Positions 17,923-26,295 of a stretch of 64,000 nt of DNA are shown piece by piece. Under the pieces are notes generated by a model. It did no database searches and had not been told where the DNA came from. It saw nothing but the letters and a program-made list of their open reading frames with translations. Numbering within the stretch: the stretch's first letter is position 1; every line of letters starts with the position of its first letter. Made by a program: the position numbers and the translations under genes. The stretch covers positions 558,001 to 622,000 of the forward strand of contig NZ_BMQT01000001.1 of the NCBI RefSeq assembly GCF_014648255.1, read 5' to 3'. The DNA comes from Nocardioides albus (GTDB lineage: Bacteria; Actinomycetota; Actinomycetes; Propionibacteriales; Nocardioidaceae).

Positions 17923-17969
17923 GCGGCGTCTCAGATTGAGACGGGCGCGATCTCACATTGAGACGCCGC
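17923..17969. promoter_or_regulatory. compound palindromic activator site (four TCTCA/TGAGA half-sites)
   Basis: Two palindromes of the form TCTCA-nnn-TGAGA, centred at 17935 and 17957, lie 22 bp apart (two helical turns). They sit inside a longer inverted repeat whose outer 11-base arms, GCGGCGTCTCA (17923-17933) and TGAGACGCCGC (17959-17969), match perfectly. Positioned between the GAF/Fis regulator and the divergent operon, so a binding site for that regulator is likely. Confidence 0.7.
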
Positions 17970-18035
17970 ACCCCTGATCCGCGAGCCTCGCCGGCCCTAG
18001 CGTCCTGTGACGGAAGCCACAGAACGGAGACCCCG

Positions 18036-19079
18036 ATGTACACCAAGAACAACGAGTCGTACTTCATCGTCGACGCCCACGTCGCGCTCTGGGACGCCCG
18101 TCCGGAGAACCAGCGCAACATCCACGGCAAGCAGTTCATCGACTGCTTCTACGACTATCACCGCAACCTCTCCCCCGAGGAAGAGGCCTGGCCCTATGAG
18201 GACTACCTCTACCAGGGCGGCGAGCGGCTGATGCACGACCTGTTCGAGGTCGGCTACGTCGACCACGCGATCTTCCAGCCGGCCCACCTGGGCGAGTTCT
18301 ACACGAACGGGTTCGGGCAGACCCAGGAAGCCTCGCAACTGGCCGCGAAGCACCCCGACAGGCTGACGTACAACCACCACTTCGACCCCCGCAACGGCGA
18401 GGCCGGGCTCGAACAGCTCCACGCCGACGCCGAACGGTTCGGGCTCAAGGGCGTCAAGCTCTACACCGCCGAGTGGCACGGGGAATCGCGCGGCTGGAAG
18501 CTGACCGACCCCTGGGCGTACCGCTACTTCGAGGCCTGCCGGAAACTCGGGATCACCAACATCCACATCCACAAGGGCCCGACGATCCGACCGCTGGACC
18601 GCGACGCGTTCGACGTCGCCGACATCGACCACGTCGCCAGCGACTTCACCGACCTGAACTTCATCGTCGAGCACGTCGGCCTGCCCCGGCTCGAGGACTT
18701 CTGCTGGATCGCCACCCAGGAGCCCAACGTGCACGGGGGGCTGGCGGTGGCGATGCCGTTCATCCACACCCGGCCGCGCTACTTCGCGCAGATCCTCGGG
18801 GAGCTCATCTACTGGATCGGCGAGGACCGGATCCAGTTCTCCTCCGACTACGCGATCTGGACGCCACGATGGCTGATCGAGCGGTTCGTCGACTTCCAGA
18901 TCCCCGAGGACATGACCGAGTACGCCCCGCTGACGGTCACCCAGAAGAAGAAGATCCTCGGCCTCAACGCCGCGAAGATGTACGACCTGGAGGTGCCCGC
19001 CGAGCTGCGGCTGCCCGAGGCGGACGAGACCGCGACAGGTCCCCGTGAGCCTGAGCGGGCCGACCTCGCGGCGGTGTGA
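18036..19079 (+). CDS. amidohydrolase-family protein of monooxygenase clusters
   Basis: 347 aa. TIM-barrel amidohydrolase (amidohydrolase_2 type) with VDAHVALWD near the N-terminus, NIHIHKGPTIR, EHVGLPRLEDF and SSDYAIWTP carrying the putative metal and catalytic residues; the second histidine of the usual HxH is missing. Proteins of this kind accompany actinobacterial MimABCD/PrmABCD binuclear-iron monooxygenases, where their job is unclear. The start ATG 18036 follows a CGGAGA ribosome site. It is the first gene of an operon; the next starts after 1 bp. No monooxygenase component is encoded nearby. Confidence 0.83.
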   Translation: MYTKNNESYFIVDAHVALWDARPENQRNIHGKQFIDCFYDYHRNLSPEEEAWPYEDYLYQGGERLMHDLFEVGYVDHAIFQPAHLGEFYTNGFGQTQEASQLAAKHPDRLTYNHHFDPRNGEAGLEQLHADAERFGLKGVKLYTAEWHGESRGWKLTDPWAYRYFEACRKLGITNIHIHKGPTIRPLDRDAFDVADIDHVASDFTDLNFIVEHVGLPRLEDFCWIATQEPNVHGGLAVAMPFIHTRPRYFAQILGELIYWIGEDRIQFSSDYAIWTPRWLIERFVDFQIPEDMTEYAPLTVTQKKKILGLNAAKMYDLEVPAELRLPEADETATGPREPERADLAAV

Positions 19080-19080
19080 A

Positions 19081-19851
19081 ATGTCGCTGCTGACCCAGGA
19101 GAGCACCCGCGCCGCGGAGGCGTACGCCGCGCTCCACGCCGTCGTCGACCCCGAGCTCGACGAGCCCATCACCGATCTCGGCTTCGTCCGGTCGCTGACC
19201 GTCTCCCCGACCGCGCCGGGCGGCGAAACGGTCAGGGTCGAGGCCCACCTCCGGCTGCCTACGTCGTTCTGCTCGCCCAACTTCGCCTATCTGATGGCGA
19301 GCGACGCCAAGGACGCACTGACCGCACTGCCGTGGACCGGCCACGTGGTCGTCGAGCTCGACGACCACCACGACTCCGACCTGATCAACGCCGGGCTGGC
19401 GGCCGATGCCGGCTATGTCGGCACGTTCCGCCACGAGGCCGAGTCGTCCCTGGACGAGCTGCGGACCACGTTCCACCGCAAGGCACACACGGCTGCGCTC
19501 GAGCGTTGTCTGACCCGGCTGCTGAGAGGGCAGCCGGACCTGCCTGCGGACGCCGTGGGCGAGGTCCGGCTCCAGGACCTCCCCGACGACGAGTTCACCG
19601 CCTCGCTCCGGCGGCGCCGGGCGGTCCTCGGGCTGCCCGACCTGCCGGAGGCGTACGTCCTGGTCGACCACGACAACGAGCAGCCCGGCGACATCCCGCT
19701 GGCGTTGCGGAGGGCGCGTTCGACCCGGATCTCGATCGACGGGAACGCCCACTTCTGCCGCGGTCTGCTGGCGACGCGCTACGGCGACGAGGTCACCTCG
19801 CCCGCCTTCGTACCTCTGACCGACCTGCACCGAGAAGGAGCATCATCATGA
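19081..19851 (+). CDS. DUF59/MIP18-type iron-sulfur assembly-related protein
   Basis: 256 aa. The N-terminal ~100 residues match DUF59 (VVDPELDEPITDLGFV, then a cysteine in LPTSFCSP); the C-terminal part is a cluster-specific extension. DUF59 proteins assist Fe-S or metal-centre assembly, and such long forms accompany MimABCD-type monooxygenase operons. The start is ATG 19081, one base after the previous stop. Its end overlaps the alcohol dehydrogenase start by four bases (ATGA), so translation is coupled. Confidence 0.82.
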   Translation: MSLLTQESTRAAEAYAALHAVVDPELDEPITDLGFVRSLTVSPTAPGGETVRVEAHLRLPTSFCSPNFAYLMASDAKDALTALPWTGHVVVELDDHHDSDLINAGLAADAGYVGTFRHEAESSLDELRTTFHRKAHTAALERCLTRLLRGQPDLPADAVGEVRLQDLPDDEFTASLRRRRAVLGLPDLPEAYVLVDHDNEQPGDIPLALRRARSTRISIDGNAHFCRGLLATRYGDEVTSPAFVPLTDLHREGASS

Positions 19852-20882
19852 GCACCATGCGAGCCGTCCAGGTGGTCGGCTACCACCAGCCGCTGGCGAT
19901 GGCCGAGGTCCCGGCCCCCGAGCCGACCGGCCCGTTCGACGTCGTCGTGAAGATCGGCGGCGCCGGGGTGTGCCGCACCGACCTGCACGTCCTGGAGGGG
20001 CAGTGGGCGGAGAAGTCAGGCGTCACGCTGCCCTACACGATCGGCCACGAGAACGCCGGCTGGGTGCACGCGGTCGGTGACGCCGTCACCAACGTCGCCG
20101 AGGGCGACAAGGTGATCCTGCACCCGCTGATCACCTGCGGGCTCTGCCGCGCCTGCCGCTCGGGCGACGACGTGCACTGCGAGCTCAACCAGTTCCCCGG
20201 CATCGACACCAACGGCGGCTACGCGGAGTACCTGAAGACCTCCGCGCGCTCAGTGGTCAAGATCGACGACTCCCTCGAGCCCGCTGACGTGGCCGCCCTG
20301 GCCGACGCCGGTCTGACCGCCTACCACGCGGCGGCGAAGGCCGCCCGGCGACTGACCCCGCGCGACAGGTGCGTGATCATCGGCGCCGGCGGGCTCGGGC
20401 ACATCGGCATCCAGGTGCTGAAGGCACTCAGTCCGGCCGAGCTGATCGTGGTCGACCGCAACCCGGACGCGGTGAAGCTCGCCCTCGACATCGGCGCCGA
20501 CCACGGTGTCGTCGCCGAGGGCACCCAGGTCGACCAGGTCCTCGAGCTCACCGACGGCCATGGCGCCGAGGTCCTCGTCGACTTCGTCGGCGAAGGCGGC
20601 GCGACGGCGGAGGGAGTCCGGATGCTCCGCCAGGCGGGCGACTACCACGTCGTGGGTTACGGCGAGAACATCGATGTGCCGACCATCGACATCATCTCGG
20701 CCGAGATCAACTTCGTCGGCAACCTCGTCGGCTCCTACAACGACCTGTGCGACCTGATGGCGCTCGCCGCCCGCGGCGCGGTCACGCTGCACACCCAGAA
20801 GTACGCCCTCGACGACTTCCAGACCGCCATCTCCGACCTCGACGCCGGCCGGGTCCGCGGCCGCGCGATCCTGGTCCCCTGA
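19848..20882 (+). CDS. zinc-dependent NAD(P) alcohol dehydrogenase (MDR)
   Basis: 344 aa. The catalytic zinc ligands are Cys42 (GVCRTD), His67-Glu68 (IGHEN) and a later Asp in ADAGLTAYHA; the structural zinc cysteines are Cys97, 100, 103 and 111; the cofactor loop GAGGLG is at about 179-184. Oxidises a secondary or primary alcohol, presumably the product expected of this catabolic route (for example 2-propanol or a butanediol), which is inferred from context. Preceded by GAAGGAG and coupled to the DUF59 gene by an ATGA overlap. Confidence 0.92.
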   Translation: MSTMRAVQVVGYHQPLAMAEVPAPEPTGPFDVVVKIGGAGVCRTDLHVLEGQWAEKSGVTLPYTIGHENAGWVHAVGDAVTNVAEGDKVILHPLITCGLCRACRSGDDVHCELNQFPGIDTNGGYAEYLKTSARSVVKIDDSLEPADVAALADAGLTAYHAAAKAARRLTPRDRCVIIGAGGLGHIGIQVLKALSPAELIVVDRNPDAVKLALDIGADHGVVAEGTQVDQVLELTDGHGAEVLVDFVGEGGATAEGVRMLRQAGDYHVVGYGENIDVPTIDIISAEINFVGNLVGSYNDLCDLMALAARGAVTLHTQKYALDDFQTAISDLDAGRVRGRAILVP

Positions 20883-20892
20883 GGAGCCGACG

Positions 20893-21372
20893 ATGAAGAA
20901 GCTCCTCGGAATCGGCATCTCGGTCGGAGTGCTCGCCGGCGTCTGGACCCAGGTGAGCATCGAGCTCGCGCTCATCACATGGGTCGGGTTCGTCGCCTGG
21001 GCGTGCTACTTCGCCGCCGGAGGCGGACGCGAAGGATTCCTCAAGGGTCTCGCGGCGAACCTTGCCGGTGCGCTGTGGGGATACGGCGCGAGCCTGGTCC
21101 TGACCTACGCGACCTTCACCGGAGCGGTCGCCCTGGCGGTCACGGTCGTCGCATTCATCCTGTGCCTGCAGGCGGCCGTGGACCTGCTGTCCTTCATCCC
21201 CGGAGCCTTCGCCGGCACCGCGGTGCTCTTCGGCACCTCGTTCGACCTCGGCGGCACGGTCATCGCGCTGGTGGTCGGCGCCTGCCTCGGCTGGCTCTCG
21301 GACATCGCCGGCCGGCGGATCCAGGCCGCGGTCGACCGATCCGGACGGCCGCTCCCCGCGTCCCAGCCCTGA
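20893..21372 (+). CDS. DUF1097 membrane protein
   Basis: 159 aa, with about five TM helices and short loops; the pattern LLGIGISVGVLAGVWTQ and FIPGAFAGTAVLFG fits DUF1097 inner-membrane proteins of unknown function. It starts 10 bp after the dehydrogenase stop in the same operon. Possibly a small permease or channel for the substrate or product of the pathway; this is speculative. Confidence 0.78.
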   Translation: MKKLLGIGISVGVLAGVWTQVSIELALITWVGFVAWACYFAAGGGREGFLKGLAANLAGALWGYGASLVLTYATFTGAVALAVTVVAFILCLQAAVDLLSFIPGAFAGTAVLFGTSFDLGGTVIALVVGACLGWLSDIAGRRIQAAVDRSGRPLPASQP

Positions 21373-21402
21373 AATTCGTACCGACAAATATTGGAGGCAG
21401 TC

Positions 21403-22197
21403 ATGTCCACAACCCAAGAATCGCCGCGCGTCGCCCTCGTGACCGGGGCAGCCCAGGGCATCGGCAAAGGCATCGCCCTACGTCTCGCCGCTGACGGGCT
21501 CGACGTCGCAGTCAACGACATCGGTGCCAACGGCGACCAGCTCAAGACCCTCGCGGAAGAGATCGAGTCGATGGGGAGGCGTTCGACCGCGATCGAGGCC
21601 GATGTCTCCGATCCGGCGGCGGTGCAGGCCATGGTGGACCGGGTGGCCGCCGACCTCGGACGGCTCGACGTCGCAGTGGCCAACGCCGGGATCGCCGACG
21701 TGAAGCCGTTGCTGGAGACGACCCCCGAGGAGTTCGACCACCTGATGTCGATCAACCTCCGCGGTGTGTACCTCTGCTACACGGCCGCCGCGAAGCAGAT
21801 GATCAAGCAGGGTGGTGGCGGCAAGATCATCGGAGCGGCATCGATCGTGGCGTACCGGCCCTTCGCGCTGCTCGGCCCCTACTCGGCCTCCAAGTGGGCC
21901 GTCCGCGGGCTCACCCAGGCCGCAGCGATGGAGTGGGCACAGCACAACATCACCGTCAACGCGTACTGTCCGGGCATCGTCGGCACCGCGATGTGGGACC
22001 ACATCGACGAGGAGCTGGCCAAGCACGAGGGTCTGCGCAAGGGCGCGGCCATCGAGAAGCACTCGGAGCTGATCCACCTCGGCAGGGTGTCGGTCCCGGA
22101 GGACGTGGCCGCGTTCGTGTCCTACCTCGCCTCCAAGGACTCGGACTACATGACAGGCCAGTCCGTGATGATCGACGGGGGCATCCAGTTCTCGTGA
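21403..22197 (+). CDS. short-chain dehydrogenase, acetoin/diacetyl reductase-like
   Basis: 264 aa. Rossmann motif GAAQGIG (15-21), NAG (94-96), and the triad Ser147, Tyr160, Lys164 (YSASK). The C-terminal half, with NAYCPGIVGTAMWDHID and SDYMTGQSVMIDGG, is typical of (S)-acetoin-forming diacetyl reductases and 2,3-butanediol dehydrogenases. Start ATG 21403, preceded by GGAGG at the right distance; an in-frame ATG at 21391 would include that ribosome site. An acetoin-type substrate would fit the AcoR-like regulator, but specificity is inferred. Confidence 0.9.
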   Translation: MSTTQESPRVALVTGAAQGIGKGIALRLAADGLDVAVNDIGANGDQLKTLAEEIESMGRRSTAIEADVSDPAAVQAMVDRVAADLGRLDVAVANAGIADVKPLLETTPEEFDHLMSINLRGVYLCYTAAAKQMIKQGGGGKIIGAASIVAYRPFALLGPYSASKWAVRGLTQAAAMEWAQHNITVNAYCPGIVGTAMWDHIDEELAKHEGLRKGAAIEKHSELIHLGRVSVPEDVAAFVSYLASKDSDYMTGQSVMIDGGIQFS

Positions 22198-22225
22198 CTT
22201 CCACCCGACCCATGAAGGAGAGCTC

Positions 22226-22552
22226 ATGATCTTCATCGCCGCCCGCTTCCGGATCAAGCCGGAGTACGCCGAGGACTGGCCGGTCATCTCCGGCCCGTTC
22301 ACCGAGGCGACCCGGGCCGAGCCCGGCAACCTCTGGTTCGACTGGGCCCGTAGCCTCGACGACCCGAACGAGTACTTCCTGCTCGAGGCCTTCGCCGACG
22401 ACGACGCCGGCGCCGCCCACGTCACCTCGGCCCACTTCAAGCAGGCCCAGGCGGACCTCCCGCGCCATCTCGCCGAGACGCCGCGGATCGTCAACACCAA
22501 CATCCCGGGACAGAAGTGGTCCGAGCTCGGCGAGCTCGCGGTCACCGACTGA
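22226..22552 (+). CDS. small ABM-domain monooxygenase (putative quinol monooxygenase)
   Basis: 108 aa, one antibiotic-biosynthesis-monooxygenase (dimeric alpha/beta-barrel) domain: FIAARFRIKPEYAEDW, EPGNLWFDW and YFLLEAFADDDAGAAHVTSAHF, close to YgiN-type quinol monooxygenases. Last gene of the operon, 28 bp after the SDR, with an AAGGAG ribosome site. Cofactor-free oxidation of a small electron-rich compound, or a stress role, is possible. A strong terminator follows the stop. Confidence 0.85.
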   Translation: MIFIAARFRIKPEYAEDWPVISGPFTEATRAEPGNLWFDWARSLDDPNEYFLLEAFADDDAGAAHVTSAHFKQAQADLPRHLAETPRIVNTNIPGQKWSELGELAVTD

Positions 22553-22557
22553 ACCCA

Positions 22558-22601
22558 CGGATCCCGCTTGACCTGGATGGTTCCAGGCCAAGCGGGATCC
22601 G
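22558..22601. terminator. strong terminator hairpin between convergent genes
   Basis: CGGATCCCGCTTG.CCTGG and CCAGG.CAAGCGGGATCCG form a stem of about 18 bp with one mismatch around the loop ATGGTT. It lies 5 bp after the ABM gene stop and just before the 3' end of the convergent membrane gene. It lacks a clear U-tract, as is common in this GC range. Confidence 0.85.
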
Positions 22602-22606
22602 TCGCG

Positions 22607-23629
22607 TCATCCACGCGCAGCGGTACGCCGCCCCAGGTAGGCGAGGCAGGCGACGGCGAGCGCGACGCCCCACAGCGGCCAGAGCATCTCCGGCGCCCAG
22701 GCGGCCCAGTCCGTGGTCGCCCCGGGGACCCTCCAGAGGTCGTCCGCGATCGCCATCCGCCAGAACGAGATCCCGGCGGACATCACCACGCCGGCGACCA
22801 GGGTCCCGGGCACGAGGGCCATCGCGATCGGGACCGGACGGCCCCCGATGAGGGGCGCCCAGGGCCAGAACACCTCGCCCCAGCGTGCCACCAGCCCCCA
22901 GGTCAGGATCGCCCCGACCACGGCGAAGGCACCGAGCCCGAAGCCGGCCCACTTCGCCGCGCCGAGCTCCTCCAGCATCTCGCGGCTGATCCCGAGCGGG
23001 ATGTTCAGCGCCCAGGCGATCCGGGTGACGGCGTAGAGAAGAGGTACGACGATGGCGACCGCCACCGCAGGACGCCCCCAGCGCGCCCAGCGGCCCCAGT
23101 CCAGACGCCCGCCGGGCTCGGCCTGACCGAGCAGGGAGACACCGGTGACGACCAGGGCCAGCCCGCCGGCAGCGTGCGCCAGAGCGACACCGGAGTCGAC
23201 GAAGAGACCCCACTCGAGCTGTCCGGCACCCGGGCCGAGCCCGACCATCGCAAGCAGGACCTGAGGCAGATAGCCGAGGAACATCAGCGCGCGGACGTCG
23301 GAGACGACCACGGCCACGACGAGCCCGAGAACGATCAGGAGCCACCCTGTCACCCTCGTTCTACGCGGCGTCCGCGCGTTGGCGACCACGCCCCCGGCGA
23401 CCAGGGCGAGGAGCGCGAGCACCGCGATCACCCACGACATCTGGGTGCCGCTCAGAGCGCCGAGCGGCGAAGCCGCATCGGGGACCCACGGGTTCGGTGC
23501 CCTGCCCAGCAGAGCGAGCCCGGCCAGGGCGCAGAAGACGAGGGCCCAGGCACCGGCCACCCAGGGCGCTGCGCGCAGCACGACGGAGCGGTGCGGCGTA
23601 CGTTCCATACGTTCCACCACGGTGGCCAT
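22607..23629 (-). CDS. hypothetical polytopic membrane protein
   Basis: 340 aa with about eight hydrophobic helices and an arginine-rich N-terminal and C-terminal end. No family recognised with confidence. The helices are Ala/Val/Leu-rich with conserved-looking loops (LGYLPQVLLAMVGLGPGAG, SAGISFWRMAIADDLWRVPG). It starts within the stop of the preceding DUF2867 gene (TGATG, one-base overlap), so the two are coupled and probably work together. It ends at the terminator shared with the convergent operon. Confidence 0.65.
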   Translation of the reverse strand: MATVVERMERTPHRSVVLRAAPWVAGAWALVFCALAGLALLGRAPNPWVPDAASPLGALSGTQMSWVIAVLALLALVAGGVVANARTPRRTRVTGWLLIVLGLVVAVVVSDVRALMFLGYLPQVLLAMVGLGPGAGQLEWGLFVDSGVALAHAAGGLALVVTGVSLLGQAEPGGRLDWGRWARWGRPAVAVAIVVPLLYAVTRIAWALNIPLGISREMLEELGAAKWAGFGLGAFAVVGAILTWGLVARWGEVFWPWAPLIGGRPVPIAMALVPGTLVAGVVMSAGISFWRMAIADDLWRVPGATTDWAAWAPEMLWPLWGVALAVACLAYLGRRTAARG

Positions 23630-24243
23630 CAGGCCACGCTCCTGGCCGTGACCCAGCGCTGTCCGACCGTGCGCAGCAGGGCCGGATAGACGATGGCGTA
23701 GCGGAAGGGCTTGATGAGGGCCATGTAGACCTCGCCGAACCGCCCGTTGGGTCGCACCAGCACGCTCATCTGCGCGCTGTAGCCGTCGGGGGCGCTGTCG
23801 TCCTCGACCCAGCCGAGGTGCAGGACACCGTGCATCGTGCGGTTGGCGATCTCCGCGGCGTACTCCCGATCCGTCAGGTAGAGCGAGTGGAACGGGCTGG
23901 TGTCGCTCTCGGTTATCGGACGGTTCCTGAGATCCTCGGGCAGGCGATCGCGCAGCGGCGCGACCCGTCTTCCCAGGCCCTGCTCGTCGCCATCGGTGCC
24001 GAGCACCCTGCCGAGCGCCCAGCGGACCGCGAAGAGGAAGCGGTACGCCGCCGGGAAGTCTCGGTCGTCATCGGCCATCATCGCTGTGACGAAGCGCGGT
24101 AGGTCGTCGGGGCCGCCTTGTACGGGCAATGCCCAGACGTCCTCGAGGTCGAAGTCCTCGGTGATCTCGTGGATCCGCCAGGGCCGGCAGGAGTAGGCGC
24201 CCGACGGAATCGGTCTGGTCCTCAGAGGTGCTTGTGTGGTCAT
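23629..24243 (-). CDS. DUF2867 family protein
   Basis: 204 aa soluble protein matching DUF2867, with WALPVQGGPDDLPRF near the N-terminus, SLYLTDREYAAEIANRTMHGVLHLGW in the middle and a hydrophobic LIKPFRYAIVYPALL towards the C-terminus. DUF2867 occurs alone or fused to NAD-binding oxidoreductases and its function is not known. Coupled to the following membrane protein gene by a one-base overlap. The 75-bp space to the response regulator has no recognised site. Confidence 0.75.
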   Translation of the reverse strand: MTTQAPLRTRPIPSGAYSCRPWRIHEITEDFDLEDVWALPVQGGPDDLPRFVTAMMADDDRDFPAAYRFLFAVRWALGRVLGTDGDEQGLGRRVAPLRDRLPEDLRNRPITESDTSPFHSLYLTDREYAAEIANRTMHGVLHLGWVEDDSAPDGYSAQMSVLVRPNGRFGEVYMALIKPFRYAIVYPALLRTVGQRWVTARSVA

Positions 24244-24318
24244 GTCTCCACACTGGCCCGCGCTCGGCCGAGCTTCCTCGCCCTCAGGTCGCGGGCACCT
24301 CAGCCTCTGGGATGAGAC

Positions 24319-25023
24319 TCAGGTACGCCGGCCGACCAGCCCGGCCTCGTACGCCAGCACGACCGCCTGCACCCGGTCGCGCAGGCCGAGCTTGGCGAGC
24401 ACATGGCCGACGTGCGTCTTCACCGTCGCCTCGGAGAGGTGGACGCGGCGGGCGATCTCGGCGTTGCTGTCTCCGGTGGCGAGCTCGAGCAGCATGTCGA
24501 GCTCGCGGGGCGTGAGCCTTGCCCGGATGTCGGCGGCCCGGCCACCGTCGGCCGCCGGCGCGGCCGCCACGTGCTCGAGCAGACGTCGCGTCGTCGACGG
24601 CGCGACCACGGCATGACCGGCGTGAACAGTGCGGATCGCCTCGACGATCTCCTCGGCTCGGGCGTCCTTGAGAAGGAAGCCGCTGGCGCCGGCCCGGATC
24701 GCCGGGAACGCGTAGTCATCGAGGTCGAACGTCGTCAGCGCGACCACCTTCGTCGCAGGCTTCTCACTCGTGATCGCGGCCGTCGCCTGGATCCCGTCGA
24801 GGCGCGGCATCCGCAGGTCCATGAGGACCACATCGACCCGCTTCGTACGCACCAGGGCGAGCGCCTCGTGACCGTCGGCCGCCTCCCCGGCGAGCTCGAG
24901 GTCGGCCTGGCTCTCCACCATCATCCGAAGGGCGGAGCGCATCAACTCCTGGTCGTCGACGATCGCGACACGGATCGGGGTCTCTGGCTCGGCCACGCTG
25001 GTCGGTCGCTGAGGCTCGCTCAT
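24319..25023 (-). CDS. NarL/LuxR-type response regulator
   Basis: 234 aa. Receiver domain with the acidic pair in VDDQE and phospho-acceptor Asp69 in VVLMDLRMP, Lys in LLKDA, then a C-terminal LuxR helix-turn-helix (LTPRELDMLLELATG, NAEIARRVHLSEATVKTHV). Start at ATG 25023, which overlaps the sensor kinase stop (ATGA); an upstream ATG at 25050 lies inside the kinase gene. Forms a two-component pair with the kinase. The target is unknown; the DUF2867/membrane gene pair immediately downstream is a candidate. Confidence 0.93.
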   Translation of the reverse strand: MSEPQRPTSVAEPETPIRVAIVDDQELMRSALRMMVESQADLELAGEAADGHEALALVRTKRVDVVLMDLRMPRLDGIQATAAITSEKPATKVVALTTFDLDDYAFPAIRAGASGFLLKDARAEEIVEAIRTVHAGHAVVAPSTTRRLLEHVAAAPAADGGRAADIRARLTPRELDMLLELATGDSNAEIARRVHLSEATVKTHVGHVLAKLGLRDRVQAVVLAYEAGLVGRRT

Positions 25024-26186
25024 AGCGGCATCATGGCGCGCACGCGCCACCCCTCGCTGCTCGGCCCCGCCTCGAGGGTGCCACCCACCGCCGCGACCCG
25101 TTCCCCCATGCCGCGCAGACCGCGACCGGGCGGCCGCTGGATCCCCACGCCGTCATCTCGGACCTCGACCTGGAGCTGCCGTGCCGTGCTGGTCACCGAC
25201 ACCGTCGCGACCGCTCCGCGACCCGCGTGCCGGCTGACGTTGGTGAGCGCCTCCTGCACGACCCGATAGGCAGTCAGCCCGACAGCAGGGGCGACCTGCA
25301 CGGGCTCGTCCGCCTCGAGACGTACGGTCAGGCCGGCAGCACGCATCCGCTCGACGAGATCACCGACGTCCGCCAGCCCCGGTTGCGGCTCGGTCGACGA
25401 CTCGCCGCCGAGAACCCCGAGCAGTCCCCGCATCTCCGTCAGCGCCTCCCGTCCGGTGGTCGCGATCGTGTCGAGGATCCCCGACGCCCGCTCCGGCTGC
25501 TGTCCGACGACCATCCGGCCGGCCTCCGCATGGCTGACCACGACCGCAAGCGAGTGGGCGACGACGTCGTGCATCTCGCGCGCGATCCGCTGACGCTCCT
25601 CGGCGGCGGCCCGGTCGGCGAGCTGGTCGATCCAGGCGGCCCGGGTCGCCCGGAACCGGCCGAGCGCCCATGCCGCCGTGGTGGCCGCCAGCGTCGCGGT
25701 GGCGACCATCAGCCACCACGTCCAGCCCTCCAGCCCGGTGCCGTCGAACCCGGAGAGACGTACGACGGTCAGCAGACAGCCCACCAGCGCGATCCCGAGC
25801 GCGATCCCCGGCCACGGTCGCCGGTCCTGTGCGCTCACGGCGTAGAGCAGCACGAAGAAGCACAGGCTGCTCGGCAGCAGCACCGGTCCGTAGTCGCTGC
25901 CGGCAGCAGCTGCGGTCGGCCCGCCCAGATCCGGTGCGGCGACCAGCACCAGCTCGGCCAGCGCCCCGGCGACGTACGACGCCAGCGGCCGGCGTCGTGC
26001 GGTGGCCACGGCGACGTGAAGAACCACCAGCGCGAGCAGGAGCGCGATCTCCCACCCCGTCGCGACCGCGCCCGCCGTCACCGACGTCCATCCGACCGGC
26101 AGCAGGAGCAGCGCAAGGACCCCGGCCAGCGCCACCTGTCCGACGTCTCCGAGCCAGCGAGGCCCGGGAGCAGCTGCCACGGTCAT
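25020..26186 (-). CDS. sensor histidine kinase (HisKA_3 type)
   Basis: 388 aa. Five or six TM helices in the first 180 residues with almost no extracytoplasmic domain, then HisKA_3 with phospho-acceptor His206 in AREMHDVVAHSLAVVV and a HATPase (N box YRVVQEALTNVSRHA, G boxes DDGVGIQ and GLRGMGERV). The short loops suggest sensing of membrane state or a small intramembrane ligand, as in LiaS/DesK-like kinases. First gene of the two-component operon. Confidence 0.92.
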   Translation of the reverse strand: MTVAAAPGPRWLGDVGQVALAGVLALLLLPVGWTSVTAGAVATGWEIALLLALVVLHVAVATARRRPLASYVAGALAELVLVAAPDLGGPTAAAAGSDYGPVLLPSSLCFFVLLYAVSAQDRRPWPGIALGIALVGCLLTVVRLSGFDGTGLEGWTWWLMVATATLAATTAAWALGRFRATRAAWIDQLADRAAAEERQRIAREMHDVVAHSLAVVVSHAEAGRMVVGQQPERASGILDTIATTGREALTEMRGLLGVLGGESSTEPQPGLADVGDLVERMRAAGLTVRLEADEPVQVAPAVGLTAYRVVQEALTNVSRHAGRGAVATVSVTSTARQLQVEVRDDGVGIQRPPGRGLRGMGERVAAVGGTLEAGPSSEGWRVRAMMPL

Positions 26187-26220
26187 GCGCCAACCCTAGG
26201 GCCTGTTGCGCAGGAACGAC

Positions 26221-26252
26221 CGTGGGCCCGCTCCGATCGGAGCGGGCCCACG
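26221..26252. terminator. perfect 32-bp palindrome, terminator
   Basis: CGTGGGCCCGCTCC and GGAGCGGGCCCACG flank GATC, a perfect 14-bp stem. It lies between the divergently read kinase start and the 3' end of terC (minus strand), so it most likely ends terC transcription. A second weaker repeat (CTGAGCT...AGCTCAG) follows at about 26255-26276. Confidence 0.85.
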
Positions 26253-26295
26253 ACCTGAGCTACTGGCCGAGCTCAGTGGTGCTGTCGGTGCTGGG

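Noticed and set aside
14367..17939. A 1190-codon open frame on the plus strand
   Set aside because: It runs antisense through the NIT kinase, the pseudokinase and the GAF/Fis regulator. Its composition (Arg, Gly, His and Asp rich) is the usual mirror of high-GC genes and it shows no domain.
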